Positions 7,844 to 18,168 of a stretch of DNA of 64,000 nt are shown here, one piece after another. The stretch lies in contig NZ_JXLE01000003.1 of NCBI RefSeq assembly GCF_001886265.1, positions 1 to 64,000 on the forward strand, written 5' to 3'. How positions within the stretch are numbered: position 1 is the first letter of the stretch; every line of letters starts with the position of its first letter. Source of the stretch: Enterococcus thailandicus (GTDB lineage: Bacteria > Bacillota > Bacilli > Lactobacillales > Enterococcaceae). A model generated the notes under the pieces. The model was not told the origin of the DNA. It searched no databases and was given only the letters and a program-made list of their open reading frames with translations. The translations under genes were made by a program, and so were the position numbers.

Positions 7844-10453
7844 TTATTCTTCTTCTGGCAATTCTTCTGTTGAAAATTGGAGTTTCCCAGCAAGAAAATC
7901 AATCGTAACTTTTGATTTTGGTAAAACATGACCTGCAACGATTTCTTTTGCTAAAGGTGTTTCCACTTCTTTCGTAATAAAACGTTTCAATGGACGTGCC
8001 CCGTAAGCTGGCTCGTAGGCAGTTTCTGCAATCCAAGTTCTTGCTGCTTCGCTGATTTCTAATTGAATCTCTTGATGTTCTAAACGACGAGCTAATTGAG
8101 CAACCATCTTGTTAACGATTCCCTTAACATTTTCCAAACTCAATGGTGTAAATAAAATCGTATCGTCAATTCTGTTCAAGAATTCTGGTTTAAAGTTTCC
8201 ACGCAAAATGGTACGTACTTGTTCTTCCACTGCTTCTGGAATTGTTCCTTCTGCTGTTACACCTTCTAACAATAATTGTGAGCCAATGTTACTTGTCATA
8301 ATCAACACAGTATTTTTAAAGTCGACCACTCGTCCTTTGGAATCTGTCAAGCGCCCATCATCTAACACTTGTAATAAAATATTAAAGACATCTGGGTGTG
8401 CTTTTTCGATTTCATCAAGTAAAACAATCGTATATGGATTGCGGCGAACAGCTTCAGTTAATTGACCGCCTTCTTCATAACCAACATAGCCTGGAGGAGC
8501 TCCAACTAACCGTGATACTGAATGTTTCTCCATGTATTCACTCATGTCAATTCGAACCATATGATCTTCAGAATCAAATAAGTTTTCTGCCAATGCTTTA
8601 GCTAACTCAGTCTTCCCTACCCCAGTTGGACCTAAGAATAAGAATGAGCCAAGTGGACGATTTGGATCTTGCAATCCAGCACGCGAACGAATAACTGCAT
8701 CGCTTACGGCATCAACTGCTTCATCTTGCCCAATAACACGTTTATGCAATGTTTCATTTAGCTTGATTAGTTTTTCGCGTTCCCCTTCAACTAACTTAGT
8801 TACTGGAATACCTGTCAATCGACCGACAACTTGAGCAATTTCATTTTCAGTCACAGATTCTTGAACCATTTTGATATCATCATTTTTTGCTTTTGCTTCT
8901 AATTCTTTTAATTCTTTTTCTAGTTGAGGAATCGTTCCATGACGTAAGACAGCTGCACGTTCTAAATCATAATTATTTTCCGCATCTTCTAACTCATGTT
9001 TGGCTTTGTCGATTTCCGCACGCTTCGTTGAAACAGTATTGACTTCTTCTTTTTCTGTTTCCCATTGCATCTTCATTGCATTTGCTTCTTCACGTAAATC
9101 AGCTAGTTCTTCTTGTAGATTTTTCAAACGCTTTTTACTTGCATCATCTGATTCTTTTTTCAATGCTGCCTCTTCGATTTCTAATTGCATTAATCGACGA
9201 GTCACTTGGTCAAGTTCCGTAGGCATCGAATTCATTTCGACACGAATCGTAGCACTTGCTTCATCAATCAAATCGATTGCTTTATCTGGTAGAAAACGAT
9301 CTGTTATATAACGATCTGATAAAGTAGCAGCTGCAACTAAAGCATTATCATGGATATTGACCCCATGGTGAATTTCAAATCGTTCTTTCAATCCACGTAA
9401 AATACTAATGGTATCTTCAACAGTTGGTTCCTTAACCAGTACTTTTTGGAAACGACGTTCCAAAGCTTTATCTTTTTCCATATATTGACGATATTCATCC
9501 AAAGTTGTTGCACCAATCAAATGCAATTCGCCACGAGCAAGCATTGGTTTTAGTAAATTTCCAGCATCCATACTGCCTTCTGTTTTTCCAGCACCCACGA
9601 TATTATGGATTTCATCAATAAATAGGATAATTCTGCCTTCACTTTTTGTTACTTCTTTCAAAACAGCTTTCAATCGTTCTTCAAACTCACCACGGAATTT
9701 TGCACCCGCAATCAATGCCCCCATATCTAATGAAAAAATAGTTTTATCTTTCAAGTTTTCTGGAACATCTTTGCGAACGATTCGCTGTGCTAATCCTTCG
9801 ACAATCGCTGTTTTACCAACCCCAGGTTCCCCAATCAAAACAGGATTATTCTTTGTTTTTCGTGAAAGAATTCGAACGACATCTCGAATTTCTTCATCAC
9901 GTCCAATAATCGGATCCATTTTGCCACTACGGACTTGTTGCACTAAGTCAACACCGTATTTTTCTAATGCTTTGTATTGTTCTTCTTGATTTTTTGAGGT
10001 CACTTTTTCCCCTCCTCGCATATCTTCAATATTTTTTCGAAGTTCTTTTTCTGTAATTCCTTGTTTAACTAAATAAGTTGTTAAAGGATAATGTTTTAAT
10101 TTCATCAATGCTAGGATAACGATTTCTGTTGATAAAAATTCATCTCCAAAGATTTCTTTTAATTGGTCTGCTTCATTTAACAAGCTAAATAAATTTTGGC
10201 TTAAATTTTGACCATACTGAATATTTCCACCTGAAACACTTGGATATTCATCTAGTAATCGGTCAACTTCGCGTTCAAATTGATCAACATCAACTCCCGC
10301 GTCCGTATAGAAATTTCGTCCAAAATGACTTGGTTGTAAAAAAATTTTCCAAAGATGCGCAATATCAATTTCTTGATGTTTTCGCGTCACAGCAACTTGC
10401 TGCGCTTCTGCAATCGCTTCTTGAAGCGTAGTTGTCATTTTTTCAATATTCAT
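7844..10453 (-). CDS. clpB: ClpB disaggregase, AAA+ chaperone
   Basis: ClpB extracts polypeptides from aggregates together with DnaK. The 869-residue protein has the N-terminal repeat domain, a first AAA+ module with Walker [11 protein letters not shown] near 209, the long coiled-coil middle domain around 410-530, and a second AAA+ module with [10 protein letters not shown] near 610. An AGGAGG site lies 8 bp before the ATG. The promoter carries a CtsR operator, so it is a heat-shock gene of the class III regulon. The length fits ClpB and not ClpC, and the middle domain is the decisive feature. Confidence 0.97.
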   Translation of the reverse strand: MNIEKMTTTLQEAIAEAQQVAVTRKHQEIDIAHLWKIFLQPSHFGRNFYTDAGVDVDQFEREVDRLLDEYPSVSGGNIQYGQNLSQNLFSLLNEADQLKEIFGDEFLSTEIVILALMKLKHYPLTTYLVKQGITEKELRKNIEDMRGGEKVTSKNQEEQYKALEKYGVDLVQQVRSGKMDPIIGRDEEIRDVVRILSRKTKNNPVLIGEPGVGKTAIVEGLAQRIVRKDVPENLKDKTIFSLDMGALIAGAKFRGEFEERLKAVLKEVTKSEGRIILFIDEIHNIVGAGKTEGSMDAGNLLKPMLARGELHLIGATTLDEYRQYMEKDKALERRFQKVLVKEPTVEDTISILRGLKERFEIHHGVNIHDNALVAAATLSDRYITDRFLPDKAIDLIDEASATIRVEMNSMPTELDQVTRRLMQLEIEEAALKKESDDASKKRLKNLQEELADLREEANAMKMQWETEKEEVNTVSTKRAEIDKAKHELEDAENNYDLERAAVLRHGTIPQLEKELKELEAKAKNDDIKMVQESVTENEIAQVVGRLTGIPVTKLVEGEREKLIKLNETLHKRVIGQDEAVDAVSDAVIRSRAGLQDPNRPLGSFLFLGPTGVGKTELAKALAENLFDSEDHMVRIDMSEYMEKHSVSRLVGAPPGYVGYEEGGQLTEAVRRNPYTIVLLDEIEKAHPDVFNILLQVLDDGRLTDSKGRVVDFKNTVLIMTSNIGSQLLLEGVTAEGTIPEAVEEQVRTILRGNFKPEFLNRIDDTILFTPLSLENVKGIVNKMVAQLARRLEHQEIQLEISEAARTWIAETAYEPAYGARPLKRFITKEVETPLAKEIVAGHVLPKSKVTIDFLAGKLQFSTEELPEEE

Positions 10454-10519
10454 ATAAACTACCTCCTATATTGAAAGTTCAAGGATGATTGTTTCTTACC
10501 CATCAATCCTACAAGAAAC

Positions 10520-10549
10520 ATTATACTCTTTTGGTCAACATTGGTCAAA
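10520..10549 (-). promoter_or_regulatory. clpB promoter with CtsR operator
   Basis: On the minus strand there is TTGACC (10543-10548), a 17-bp spacer and a perfect TATAAT (10520-10525). The tandem heptamers GGTCAAC and GGTCAAA, three bases apart at 10533-10549, match the CtsR box and overlap the -35. CtsR would therefore block polymerase binding until heat or protein stress. Confidence 0.9.
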
Positions 10550-10574
10550 AAATAAACTCTGACATTCAAAAAAA

Positions 10575-10625
10575 AAAATCTAAAAGTAAAAGAACAATTA
10601 CTTCTGTTCTTCACTTCTAGATTTT
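10575..10625 (-). terminator. Terminator of the 10626 gene
   Basis: A long imperfect stem (AGATTTTT, AGAACA/TGTTCT) is followed by a run of more than ten T on the minus strand, directly after the stop of the flippase-like gene. Confidence 0.8.
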
Positions 10626-11684
10626 TTACATTTCTTCTCGGCTAGACTCGCTGACTTTTTCTCGTCTAACTTCACTGATTTCTTTTTTGATAACTGCACG
10701 TCGTTCAACAAGGACATAGAACATGCCATAAATAAATGGTAAGACAAATGAACTAAAGCGATACAATAATAACGAAGATACCGCATCAACTGTTCCGACA
10801 AGTGGGCGGAACAATAACAAATAGACAAATTCAAAAGAACCGATACCACCTGGAGTCGGCAACACCCCCGCTAAAACCACAGCAAAACTAACAAAAGAAA
10901 AAGTTAGTAAGAAGTCCACTGATGGGTGATTCTCAACTAAAGTCAGATAAGGAATGATGTACCAGAAGAGTAGCTTGACTAAATTCCAAAAATAAATCCA
11001 GCCCAGTGCTGTTCGATCTTTTACGATTGTCTGCACTGTTTCGCGTAACGAATAAATTTGGATATTCCAATTATCAACTAGTGCTCGTGTCTTGTTTCGT
11101 TTACACAGTCGATTAGCTATTTTTACAAAAAATACTTGAACATTGATACTCATTGATAAAACTAACAAGGCACTCACAATAACAATTGTTAAAATGATCC
11201 CTGCTAAAATAAAAGGAATCATTTTTGGCGCTTTTGTATAAAACAATGAAAACTGAATCAGTAAACCAATTATCGCGTACGTAATTACCGCCATCTTGTA
11301 CATAATCATGTGTAAAGCTGTTACCCCTACGCCTTGCGAAAACCTCATTCCTTTTTTGTTATAAAAGTAGACTTCAGAAATCAGGGTTCCTGTACCAAAA
11401 GAAACAATTCGATAAAATGCAACGTAGCAGGAAGTCCAAAAGCCATCCTTTGTTGAAAACTCTGGAGCAAAAGGTTTCGCAATTTCTTTAATGGAACGGC
11501 CTTCCGCGATCTGGTAAATCGTTCCCAGCAAAAGAACACCAAGCAATACAACAAGACTTGTTGATAATAATTCTGCTAAAATATCCGCTAAAGAATGCTG
11601 AATCAAATAGTAAATGATACCGAGAATCAACAAGAATAATAGCAAGTTTAAAAATAATTTCGTTTTTGTTCGTTTATTCGACAT
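10626..11684 (-). CDS. Lysylphosphatidylglycerol-synthase-type membrane protein (flippase domain)
   Basis: A 352-residue protein with about eight membrane helices. Typical signatures are YRIVSFGTGTLISEVYFYNKKG and GVLPTPGGIGSFEFVYLLL, which match the MprF N-terminal flippase/UPF0104 family. The cytoplasmic aminoacyltransferase domain of full MprF is absent, so it is a stand-alone membrane part. Such proteins are linked to lipid flipping or cardiolipin/glycolipid handling. It follows the DUF1294 gene by 10 bp and the kinase-like gene, and may form a lipid-related cluster with them. Its substrate is unknown. The C-terminus is charged and cytoplasmic. Confidence 0.75.
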   Translation of the reverse strand: MSNKRTKTKLFLNLLLFLLILGIIYYLIQHSLADILAELLSTSLVVLLGVLLLGTIYQIAEGRSIKEIAKPFAPEFSTKDGFWTSCYVAFYRIVSFGTGTLISEVYFYNKKGMRFSQGVGVTALHMIMYKMAVITYAIIGLLIQFSLFYTKAPKMIPFILAGIILTIVIVSALLVLSMSINVQVFFVKIANRLCKRNKTRALVDNWNIQIYSLRETVQTIVKDRTALGWIYFWNLVKLLFWYIIPYLTLVENHPSVDFLLTFSFVSFAVVLAGVLPTPGGIGSFEFVYLLLFRPLVGTVDAVSSLLLYRFSSFVLPFIYGMFYVLVERRAVIKKEISEVRREKVSESSREEM

Positions 11685-11694
11685 CCGTTACTCC

Positions 11695-11967
11695 TTAATG
11701 GAAAAAATAAATCAAAATCACATCAACAATCACGCCGACAGTAAAGCCAATCGTGAATTTTTTCTTTAATGTCTTGTGGTGAAAAACTTTGCGAGCAATC
11801 AATCCACCTAGACCACCGCCAAGCAGGCTAACAAAAATCAAATTGCTCTCAGGAACGCGCCATGCACCAACTCTTGCTTGGTGTTTATCATAGCCCATCA
11901 GACAAAACAAATACAAATTAACAATAATCAAATAGAACCATAAAGGGTTGTGTATCAAAACTTCCAT
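11695..11967 (-). CDS. DUF1294 small membrane protein
   Basis: A 90-residue protein with two or three membrane helices. Between them is a cytoplasmic motif LMGYDKHQARVGAWRVPESN and a glycine-rich stretch SLLGGGLGGLIARKVFHHKT, both typical of DUF1294 (YsdA). Function unknown. A TTTTCTCC-type ribosome site precedes the start, and the gene is closely followed by the flippase-like gene. Confidence 0.8.
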   Translation of the reverse strand: MEVLIHNPLWFYLIIVNLYLFCLMGYDKHQARVGAWRVPESNLIFVSLLGGGLGGLIARKVFHHKTLKKKFTIGFTVGVIVDVILIYFFH

Positions 11968-12028
11968 CTTTTCTCCTTTTCAAATCGTACTTTTTAAGAT
12001 TACCCTAAACTACTATTGAATGTAAAGA

Positions 12029-12925
12029 CTATTTATTTTTTGGTACATAAACAACCAACCCTTTTGGTATTACTGTCATTTTAATTGGTAGATTATCTGT
12101 CGTTTCTCCATCTGTTCGAGTGCCCACTTTCTTTTCACTGGCCAGTCGCAATTCACTTGTTGTATAGTAATCAATTCCCGGAACAGTATAAAATTTTCCT
12201 CGTAGAATACGAGGTAAGTAAAAGACGTAAGAAAAGAAGTTCAATTTTGGAATGATTGTTACATGGAATTTCCCATCATCAGGACTTGCTAAATCATCAA
12301 AATTTGTATACCCACCTACTGAGTTCGTCATGGTAACAGTTAGTAGCTGAGCTTTTTGCTCCCACTTTTTATCATCCGTTTGAATCGTTAAACGATAGCG
12401 ACGTTTTTGCACGACCAGTTTAATGAATCGTTTAGCAAATGCCCAAGGCCCAAATTTTTGCTTTTCTTCTTGGCTCACACGCATTGCTGTATCAGCCAGT
12501 AACCCAACCGTTAACGTTGAAATAATGACTGAATCATTGACTGTTCCATAATCTATGGCTTTCGTCTGTGCAGTTAAAATGACATCTGCTGCTGCCTTTT
12601 TTTCTAAAGGAATTTCCAATACGCGAGCAAGATTGTTTACCGTGCCTCCTGGCAACAAACCAATGTGATAATTTTCAATCGTCTTTTGAAAGGCTTTAAC
12701 GATATGATGAATCGTTCCATCGCCGCCAATGATAATCAACGTATCTGCATCAAAAGATTCAGCTTTTTCAATCAGCGTTTCATCACGAATTTCAGGTCCT
12801 GTTTGAGTTAATTGAATCTCTAAGTCTGGTTGCTTATTCTTCGCATATTGTTGAAACCATTTAGCCAACTTCTCTCCTTCATCTTTTCCTGAACTTTTGT
12901 TATAAAATACTAGTAGTTTTTTCAT
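12029..12925 (-). CDS. Diacylglycerol kinase-like lipid kinase (YegS/BmrU family)
   Basis: A protein of about 298 residues that phosphorylates a lipid such as diacylglycerol. The phosphate-binding motif GGDGTIHHIVKAF and the GLLPGGTVNNLAR motif are both present in the N-terminal half, and the acceptor-binding beta-sandwich follows. I favour ATG 12925. A GTG four codons upstream overlaps the ribosome site AGAAGG. Length and motifs fit the family, although DgkB and the undecaprenol-type enzymes cannot be told apart here. Confidence 0.85.
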   Translation of the reverse strand: MKKLLVFYNKSSGKDEGEKLAKWFQQYAKNKQPDLEIQLTQTGPEIRDETLIEKAESFDADTLIIIGGDGTIHHIVKAFQKTIENYHIGLLPGGTVNNLARVLEIPLEKKAAADVILTAQTKAIDYGTVNDSVIISTLTVGLLADTAMRVSQEEKQKFGPWAFAKRFIKLVVQKRRYRLTIQTDDKKWEQKAQLLTVTMTNSVGGYTNFDDLASPDDGKFHVTIIPKLNFFSYVFYLPRILRGKFYTVPGIDYYTTSELRLASEKKVGTRTDGETTDNLPIKMTVIPKGLVVYVPKNK

Positions 12926-13043
12926 AGTTATCGCCACCTTCTACCCTATTTTACTTTTTTTTGCCAAAAATGAAAAAAATTGAGATCATTGTTTTGATTT
13001 TTATTAAAAAATTGAAAGAAAGTGTCCGCAACAAACACGTATA

Positions 13044-13086
13044 AAAAAGTTGGGGCAAATGATTTACTCACTTGCCCCAACTTTTT
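13044..13086. terminator. Terminator of pepT (bidirectional)
   Basis: The perfect stem AAAAAGTTGGGGCAA/TTGCCCCAACTTTTT has a T run on the minus strand. The GTTGGGGC core resembles the ends of the repeats at 33977 and 47386. Confidence 0.8.
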
Positions 13087-13122
13087 AGGTTTACTTTGAT
13101 AAATTCAATTCACATCATCAAA

Positions 13123-14361
13123 TTACTTTTTATCTTTCGCATTCAACTCAGCAATTTTTACAATCACATCAGTTGCTTTTTCCATTACTTGCAACGAAAC
13201 AAATTCAAAGCGCCCGTGCATGTTTTCGCCACCAGCAAAAATGTTTGGTGTTGGAATACCCATATAAGAAATTTTTGAGCCATCTGTTCCACCACGAACG
13301 GGTTCAATCACAGGTTTGATGTCTAGATCAAGCATTGCTTGTTTAGCTAGTTCAACAATGCTCATATCTTTTTCGATGATTTCTTTCATATTGTAATATT
13401 GATCAAACATGTCAACCTTGATTCGTTCTTGGTCAAATGCTTGATTCATTTTTTCTTGGATACTTGAAATCAACGCTTTACGTGCTTCAAATTTTTCACG
13501 ATTGTGATCGCGAATAATATAACTCATTGTGGCTTCTTCTGGGTTACCTGTTAATGTCATTAAATGGAAGAAACCTTCATATCCTTCTGTTTTTTCAGGA
13601 ACTTCATCTGCAGGAAGCTGGTTGTGAAAATCAATAGCTAATTGTAACGCATTAATCATTGTATCTTTCGCTGTTCCAGGGTGAACATTTTTCCCAAGAA
13701 TCGTTAAATTGGCTTGCGCTGCGCTAAATGTTTCATACTGCAACTCACCTAGTGGGCCTCCGTCAATTGTATAAGCAAAGTCCACATTAAATTGGTCAAC
13801 ATCAAACTTGTCTGCACCGACACCAATTTCTTCGTCAGGACCAAACGCCACTTTGATTTCACCATGTGGAATCGTTGGATTTTTAAGCAAGATTTCCATT
13901 GCAGTCATGATTTCGGCAATTCCTGCTTTGTCATCTGCACCAAGTAATGTACTACCATCTGTTGTAATGAGTGTTTGTCCTTCATAATTTTTCAAGTTAG
14001 GAAAATCTTTGGTATTCAACGTGTATCGTCCTGCTTCGTCCAAAACAATTGTTGATTCACCATCATAATTTTCAATGATTTGTGGATTAACACCAACTGC
14101 ATTGAAATCTGCTGTGTCCATATGGGAAATAAAGCCTATTGAACGAACAGGATAGTCTACATTACTTGGTAAAGTTCCCATTACAAATCCATTTTCCTCA
14201 TTGTAAAAAACATCAGATAATCCTAGTTCTTCTAATTCTTTTTTGAGCTCTTGCGCAAAAGCGATTTGTGTAGCTGTTGAAGGTGTCGTTGTGCTTGTCG
14301 CATCTGAGCGTGTTTCAGTTTTCACATATTTTAAAAAACGTGGTAAAAGGTTTTCATACAT
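13123..14361 (-). CDS. pepT: Peptidase T (tripeptidase)
   Basis: A 412-residue M20-family zinc aminotripeptidase. It has the first metal-ligand motif [10 protein letters not shown] near residues 79-88, the [20 protein letters not shown] stretch with the second metal ligand and general base, and the C-terminal [15 protein letters not shown]. It releases the N-terminal residue from tripeptides. The start has a short purine site. It is 16 bp downstream of the Nif3-like gene, so it may be co-transcribed with it. Confidence 0.95.
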   Translation of the reverse strand: MYENLLPRFLKYVKTETRSDATSTTTPSTATQIAFAQELKKELEELGLSDVFYNEENGFVMGTLPSNVDYPVRSIGFISHMDTADFNAVGVNPQIIENYDGESTIVLDEAGRYTLNTKDFPNLKNYEGQTLITTDGSTLLGADDKAGIAEIMTAMEILLKNPTIPHGEIKVAFGPDEEIGVGADKFDVDQFNVDFAYTIDGGPLGELQYETFSAAQANLTILGKNVHPGTAKDTMINALQLAIDFHNQLPADEVPEKTEGYEGFFHLMTLTGNPEEATMSYIIRDHNREKFEARKALISSIQEKMNQAFDQERIKVDMFDQYYNMKEIIEKDMSIVELAKQAMLDLDIKPVIEPVRGGTDGSKISYMGIPTPNIFAGGENMHGRFEFVSLQVMEKATDVIVKIAELNAKDKK

Positions 14362-14376
14362 AATATCTGCCCCTTT

Positions 14377-15498
14377 TTAATGAAATTGGAATGGATTGGT
14401 ATTCGTTTCAGAAACAAAAAAATCAAGATCCCATTGTTCTTCTTGTTTCCAAGATTCAAACTTTTCAACAAATTTTTCTTTGCATAATGACTCGATATAA
14501 TGACCAGGATCAATCGCAATCAGACCTGCGCTTTGCATGTCTTGTGCTGTATGATAATAGAGATCACCTGTAATGTAAACATCTGCGCCTTGCTTCAACG
14601 CAGAAGGATAAAACTTTTCACCACTTCCACCGCAAATCGCAATTCGTTGAACTCTTGGCTCAGTTAGTTGTGACGGTACAACCACACGTAAGTCATCGAC
14701 TTGAAGTGCTATTTTGACTTTTTCAATGAATGTTGTTAGGTCTAACTGTTTTGGCAATGTTCCGACACGTCCTAATCCAAAACTTTGTGCTGGTGCATCA
14801 ATCGAAAACAAATCATAAGCGATTTCTTCGTATGGATGATTCTCTCTCATTACTTGAAGAATAGTTTTCTCTATTGTTTCTGGAAAAACCACTTCCACTT
14901 TTGCTTCTTGCACTTTTTCTGCTTTACCAGACGTTCCAATCGCTGGATGCGCTTGTTGGGAAGGAGTAAAACGACCTTGCCCCACGGAGGTAAAACTTGC
15001 GCCTGAATACTCACCTAGTTGGCCTGCGCCTGCATTTGCAAGCGCTTCACGCATGATTGTCGCATCCTCAACAGGTAAATAAACTGCTAATTTTTTATAC
15101 CCTACTTCATGTGTTTTCACTAAATAGTTCTCGACTTGAACACCTAGTCGCTCACAAAACCAGTCATTTAACCCGTCCCAGATAATATCCATATTTGTAT
15201 GTGCAGCGTAAACAGCAATATCATGTTTCAATAAATCTGTATACATTTTTTCTTGCGGTTCATCCGTAGTCAACTGCTTTATTGGACGAAAAATCGGTGG
15301 ATGCTTGGCAATCAGTAAGTCGATTTTTTTAGCAATTGCTTCTTCGACTACTTCAGGACGAACATCTAACGTCATCATGACTCTTTGAATTGGTTTATTC
15401 AATGTGCCGATTTGTAGCCCGACTGGATCTCCTTCTTCTGCGAGCCATTGTGGACAATACTGTTCAAAGCGATTAATGAACGTTTGTGCATTAATCAT
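14377..15498 (-). CDS. Nif3-like dinuclear metal protein (YqfO type)
   Basis: A 373-residue NIF3/GTP cyclohydrolase-I-like type 2 protein. The two half-domains contain metal-binding residues in AKHPPIFRP, AHTNMDIIWDGLNDW and DVYITGDLYYHTAQD, and a middle insert (residues about 130-240) of the type found in YqfO. The ATG overlaps the trmK stop by 4 bp (TGATTAATG-type junction), as in many Firmicutes, where the two genes are always neighbours. The true function is unsettled. GTP cyclohydrolase and iron handling have both been suggested for the family. Confidence 0.9.
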   Translation of the reverse strand: MINAQTFINRFEQYCPQWLAEEGDPVGLQIGTLNKPIQRVMMTLDVRPEVVEEAIAKKIDLLIAKHPPIFRPIKQLTTDEPQEKMYTDLLKHDIAVYAAHTNMDIIWDGLNDWFCERLGVQVENYLVKTHEVGYKKLAVYLPVEDATIMREALANAGAGQLGEYSGASFTSVGQGRFTPSQQAHPAIGTSGKAEKVQEAKVEVVFPETIEKTILQVMRENHPYEEIAYDLFSIDAPAQSFGLGRVGTLPKQLDLTTFIEKVKIALQVDDLRVVVPSQLTEPRVQRIAICGGSGEKFYPSALKQGADVYITGDLYYHTAQDMQSAGLIAIDPGHYIESLCKEKFVEKFESWKQEEQWDLDFFVSETNTNPFQFH

Positions 15499-16196
15499 CC
15501 TAACACCTCCTGAATCTGTTTGATTTCAGTTTCAAATTTTTGTTGGCGTTCGCTGATTTTATCTCCTTTATTTGCTTCAATCATTTGCTGAACGATTGCT
15601 TCGCGCTGTGCAAGCTCTCTTTGCCATTTTACTTGGAAAATCTCACTCTTCATTTGTCGTAAAATAGGTCCAAACATCAAATCTTCTGGAGAATAAATTA
15701 CTGGACTAGCAGCTTTTTCCGCTACAATAATCTCGTAGATTTTTTTATTTTCTTCCAAAATAACTTCTTCAATAATCTGATATTGGTTTTCTTGTAACCA
15801 GACACGAAGCGTGCGCTCACCAATATTTGGTTGAAGGATCAAGCGTTCTTTTTGATTTAGGCGTGTTTTCCCTGCTTCTAAAATATCACGAATCAATGCG
15901 CCGCCCATGCCAGCAATCGTGATAGCATTAATTTCATCTGATGGTTCAATTGCTGCCAAACCATTCGCCAAACGAACAACAATGCGCTCTTCCAAGCCAT
16001 CTTTTCTCACTTGTTTTTGTGCGGACTCAAATGGACCTTTCACCACTTCACCAGCAACTGCAAACTCAATTTTTCCTTTTAACATCAAAGCAACCGGTAA
16101 ATAGGCGTGATCTGAGCCAATATCCGCTAAACGAGCTTTTGCAGGGACAAACTCTCCTACAGTAGCTAGGCGTTGCGACAACTCTAAATGGTTCAT
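15495..16196 (-). CDS. trmK: tRNA (adenine(22)-N1)-methyltransferase TrmK
   Basis: A 233-residue class I SAM methyltransferase that methylates A22 of tRNAs. The SAM motif is RLADIGSDHAYLPVAL near residues 22-37. A second conserved motif ITIAGMGGALIRDIL is near 90-105, and the C-terminal coiled-coil region (residues 170-233) is typical of TrmK. It overlaps the Nif3-like gene by 4 bp. A TCACTCC/AGGAGT-type site precedes the start. Confidence 0.92.
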   Translation of the reverse strand: MNHLELSQRLATVGEFVPAKARLADIGSDHAYLPVALMLKGKIEFAVAGEVVKGPFESAQKQVRKDGLEERIVVRLANGLAAIEPSDEINAITIAGMGGALIRDILEAGKTRLNQKERLILQPNIGERTLRVWLQENQYQIIEEVILEENKKIYEIIVAEKAASPVIYSPEDLMFGPILRQMKSEIFQVKWQRELAQREAIVQQMIEANKGDKISERQQKFETEIKQIQEVLG

Positions 16197-16296
16197 AACT
16201 TCACTCCTTTTCCAATCATTATAGCATTTCCTCTATAAAATAAGGAGAGAGATGTGACAGAAAATCCTTTTTTCCACCAGACCAACCCGATTACTT

Positions 16297-16380
16297 CTAG
16301 GTAAAATGAATGTAAATAAATGGTAATGTGGCATCACCTAAAACAAAACCAACAATAATTACCAGCAAATAGGTTTTCAT
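16297..16380 (-). CDS. Possible 27-residue hydrophobic peptide
   Basis: A short frame MKTYLLVIIVGFVLGDATLP ending IYIHFT, with one membrane-type segment. It starts 28 bp downstream of the next small frame. No good ribosome site is visible, so this may be a remnant of the same decayed gene rather than a real peptide. Confidence 0.25.
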   Translation of the reverse strand: MKTYLLVIIVGFVLGDATLPFIYIHFT

Positions 16381-16407
16381 TGGACGAAAACACTGAGTGA
16401 TTCCTCT

Positions 16408-16638
16408 TTAGATCGCGTTTTGCGTGTTAAGAAGATTGCTAGTTTTTTGGCTCTTAGCTATTTCCTCTTGGTGGTATCGTCTTCCTTGAAAGTGATAGAT
16501 CAATTCACCAAGAACCAGACTGTAAATTGATTTTTCTACATACCTAACTTCAAATTTTTTGTTCCGAATTCCTAAATAAGATAAATAACCAGAAAGAATT
16601 AGAAAAAAAGAGTAAACTGTGGCAGGAGCATTTTCCAT
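16408..16638 (-). CDS. Small hypothetical membrane-type protein, possibly a remnant
   Basis: A 76-residue frame with one N-terminal hydrophobic segment (TVYSFFLILSGYLSYLGI) followed by a polar tail. I do not recognise it. The ribosome site is weak, and the region 16640-16728 upstream has no gene. The following short hydrophobic frame at 16297-16380 is out of phase with it, and the two together might be a frameshifted membrane protein. I mark it as uncertain. Confidence 0.35.
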   Translation of the reverse strand: MENAPATVYSFFLILSGYLSYLGIRNKKFEVRYVEKSIYSLVLGELIYHFQGRRYHQEEIAKSQKTSNLLNTQNAI

Positions 16639-16728
16639 TGCTAGATCTAACGTTAGACTAATTTAGCTGCATCTACGGCACTTTTCACCACTTCCGCACT
16701 GTAACTCTCAATTTTTTCACGAAACAGA

Positions 16729-16777
16729 AAAACCGGTTTCTTCACTTCGTCACTTGTACGAAATGAAAAAACCGGTT
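16729..16777 (-). terminator. Terminator of the 16793 lipoprotein gene
   Basis: An imperfect inverted repeat with AACCGGTTTTTTCATTTCGT and its complement around an eight-base loop follows the lipoprotein gene on the minus strand and ends in T. Confidence 0.7.
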
Positions 16778-16792
16778 GGTTTGCTTCATTAA

Positions 16793-17212
16793 TTATTGGA
16801 TAGCTAAAACTTGAATAATTGAATTTCCTGGAATTTGCGGTGGTAACGACATTGTCATCACAGGTTGTTTAGCCAAGGTCAACTCGACTTCTGTTCCCTC
16901 AGACAATGCGTCCAGGTTAGGTTTGATTTTATCTGTTGGCGCATTTAAGATGACACCGTCATTCGCAAATGAGGTCCCAATATTCTCAGGATCAATTTTT
17001 GCCTTGACGTCAATTAATTTCACACGAACGATTTGATCCTCATCGTCGCTTTCAGTCACTTCTTCAACAGTCCCAGTAAAAACACTTTGATCTTGTGCCA
17101 ACGAATTAGAAGTCGTTTCAGCTGTTTGTTCATCATTAGTAGACTGATTCCCACAGGCGGTCAATAATAAAAAGGTTGTCGCTAAGGTTAAGCAAGATAC
17201 TATACGCTTCAT
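16793..17212 (-). CDS. Small secreted lipoprotein
   Basis: A lipoprotein of about 139 residues with the signal MKRIVSCLTLATTFLLLTAC and a clear lipobox LLTAC. The mature part starts with a Thr/Asp/Glu-rich linker of about 30 residues and then a compact beta-rich domain (KLIDVKAKIDPENIGTSFAN and IPGNSIIQVLAIQ). I start it at 17212 because ACGGAG lies 9 bp upstream; an earlier start at 17239 has no site. I do not recognise a functional domain. It follows dnaI but is probably a separate unit, given the terminator after it. Confidence 0.75.
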   Translation of the reverse strand: MKRIVSCLTLATTFLLLTACGNQSTNDEQTAETTSNSLAQDQSVFTGTVEEVTESDDEDQIVRVKLIDVKAKIDPENIGTSFANDGVILNAPTDKIKPNLDALSEGTEVELTLAKQPVMTMSLPPQIPGNSIIQVLAIQ

Positions 17213-17241
17213 AAACCACATCTCCGTTCTTTTATTCACTT

Positions 17242-18168
17242 TTAGCCGTTTCGACGATTTTTCCCAGTCATCTCGATTTCTTTTGTTAGATAACGAATAC
17301 GTTCCATAATACGTTTGGCCTTTAAAGGTTCTTCATCTCCACGTTGTGTGACAGACAAATGTTTTTCTAACTCATCCATCGTAAAGTTTGATGAGAAAAA
17401 GGTCGGTAGTTGTTCTTGCATTCGATATTGCAAAATAACGCCAAATACTTCATCACGAATCCAACTACTCATGGCATCGGCCCCAATATCATCCATCATT
17501 AAGATAGGGGAACGTTTTACCGCATCAAGTTTATCCGAAACTTGGTCTTTACCAATTGCTTGTTTCATTTCAACTGCAAATGTTGGAAAATGAACGAGTG
17601 TCGTTGTATACCCTGCAACAGCTAAGTCGTGTGCGATTGCACCTAATAAATAAGTTTTTCCAATACCAAAGCTTCCAACTAAATATAGCCCTTTGTGATA
17701 GCCTTTAGGATCCTTTGTGTATTGTTCCACAAAATTAAATGCTTCAAAAAAGGCATCACTACGACCACTTGTTTGCTCAAATCCTTCAAAGGTAGCCGTT
17801 TGAATATCTTTAGGCATATCCATTGCTTTCACACGACTACGGATTTCTTCTTGTTTTTGTCGAGCAATTAATGCTTCAGTCGGCACATAGGTGACATCCA
17901 CATAATGAAAGTTCAACACTAGTTTTGGTTCATATCCTGGTGCAATCATTGTCGGATCATTTTTCTGATATTTTCGCTTTTCTTGAACAAATTCATAAAG
18001 TTTTGCATAGCTTTTTTCAATATCTGCTTGTGTTAAACGTTCTTGATGTTCTGCCAAAAAGGCTTGAACATCTGAATCATTCAATACTTCTTGAATCATT
18101 TCGGCATACTTTTCTTGGTAGTTGCGTTTACTGATGATCTTTTTTAATTCTCTTCCAACATCTTCCAT
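17242..18168 (-). CDS. dnaI: Primosomal helicase loader DnaI
   Basis: A 308-residue AAA+ protein that loads the replicative helicase DnaC/DnaB at origins and restart sites. Walker A is GSFGIGKTYLLG near residues 165-176, and Walker B LMMDDIGADAMSSW follows. The N-terminal 130 residues form the helicase-binding domain. The ATG overlaps the dnaB stop by 1 bp, so the two are coupled. The length fits DnaI and not DnaC of the enterobacterial type. Confidence 0.95.
   Translation of the reverse strand: MEDVGRELKKIISKRNYQEKYAEMIQEVLNDSDVQAFLAEHQERLTQADIEKSYAKLYEFVQEKRKYQKNDPTMIAPGYEPKLVLNFHYVDVTYVPTEALIARQKQEEIRSRVKAMDMPKDIQTATFEGFEQTSGRSDAFFEAFNFVEQYTKDPKGYHKGLYLVGSFGIGKTYLLGAIAHDLAVAGYTTTLVHFPTFAVEMKQAIGKDQVSDKLDAVKRSPILMMDDIGADAMSSWIRDEVFGVILQYRMQEQLPTFFSSNFTMDELEKHLSVTQRGDEEPLKAKRIMERIRYLTKEIEMTGKNRRNG

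Noticed and set aside
13072-13278. Open frame near the pepT terminator
   Set aside because: It overlaps the terminator and the pepT 3' end and has no ribosome site.
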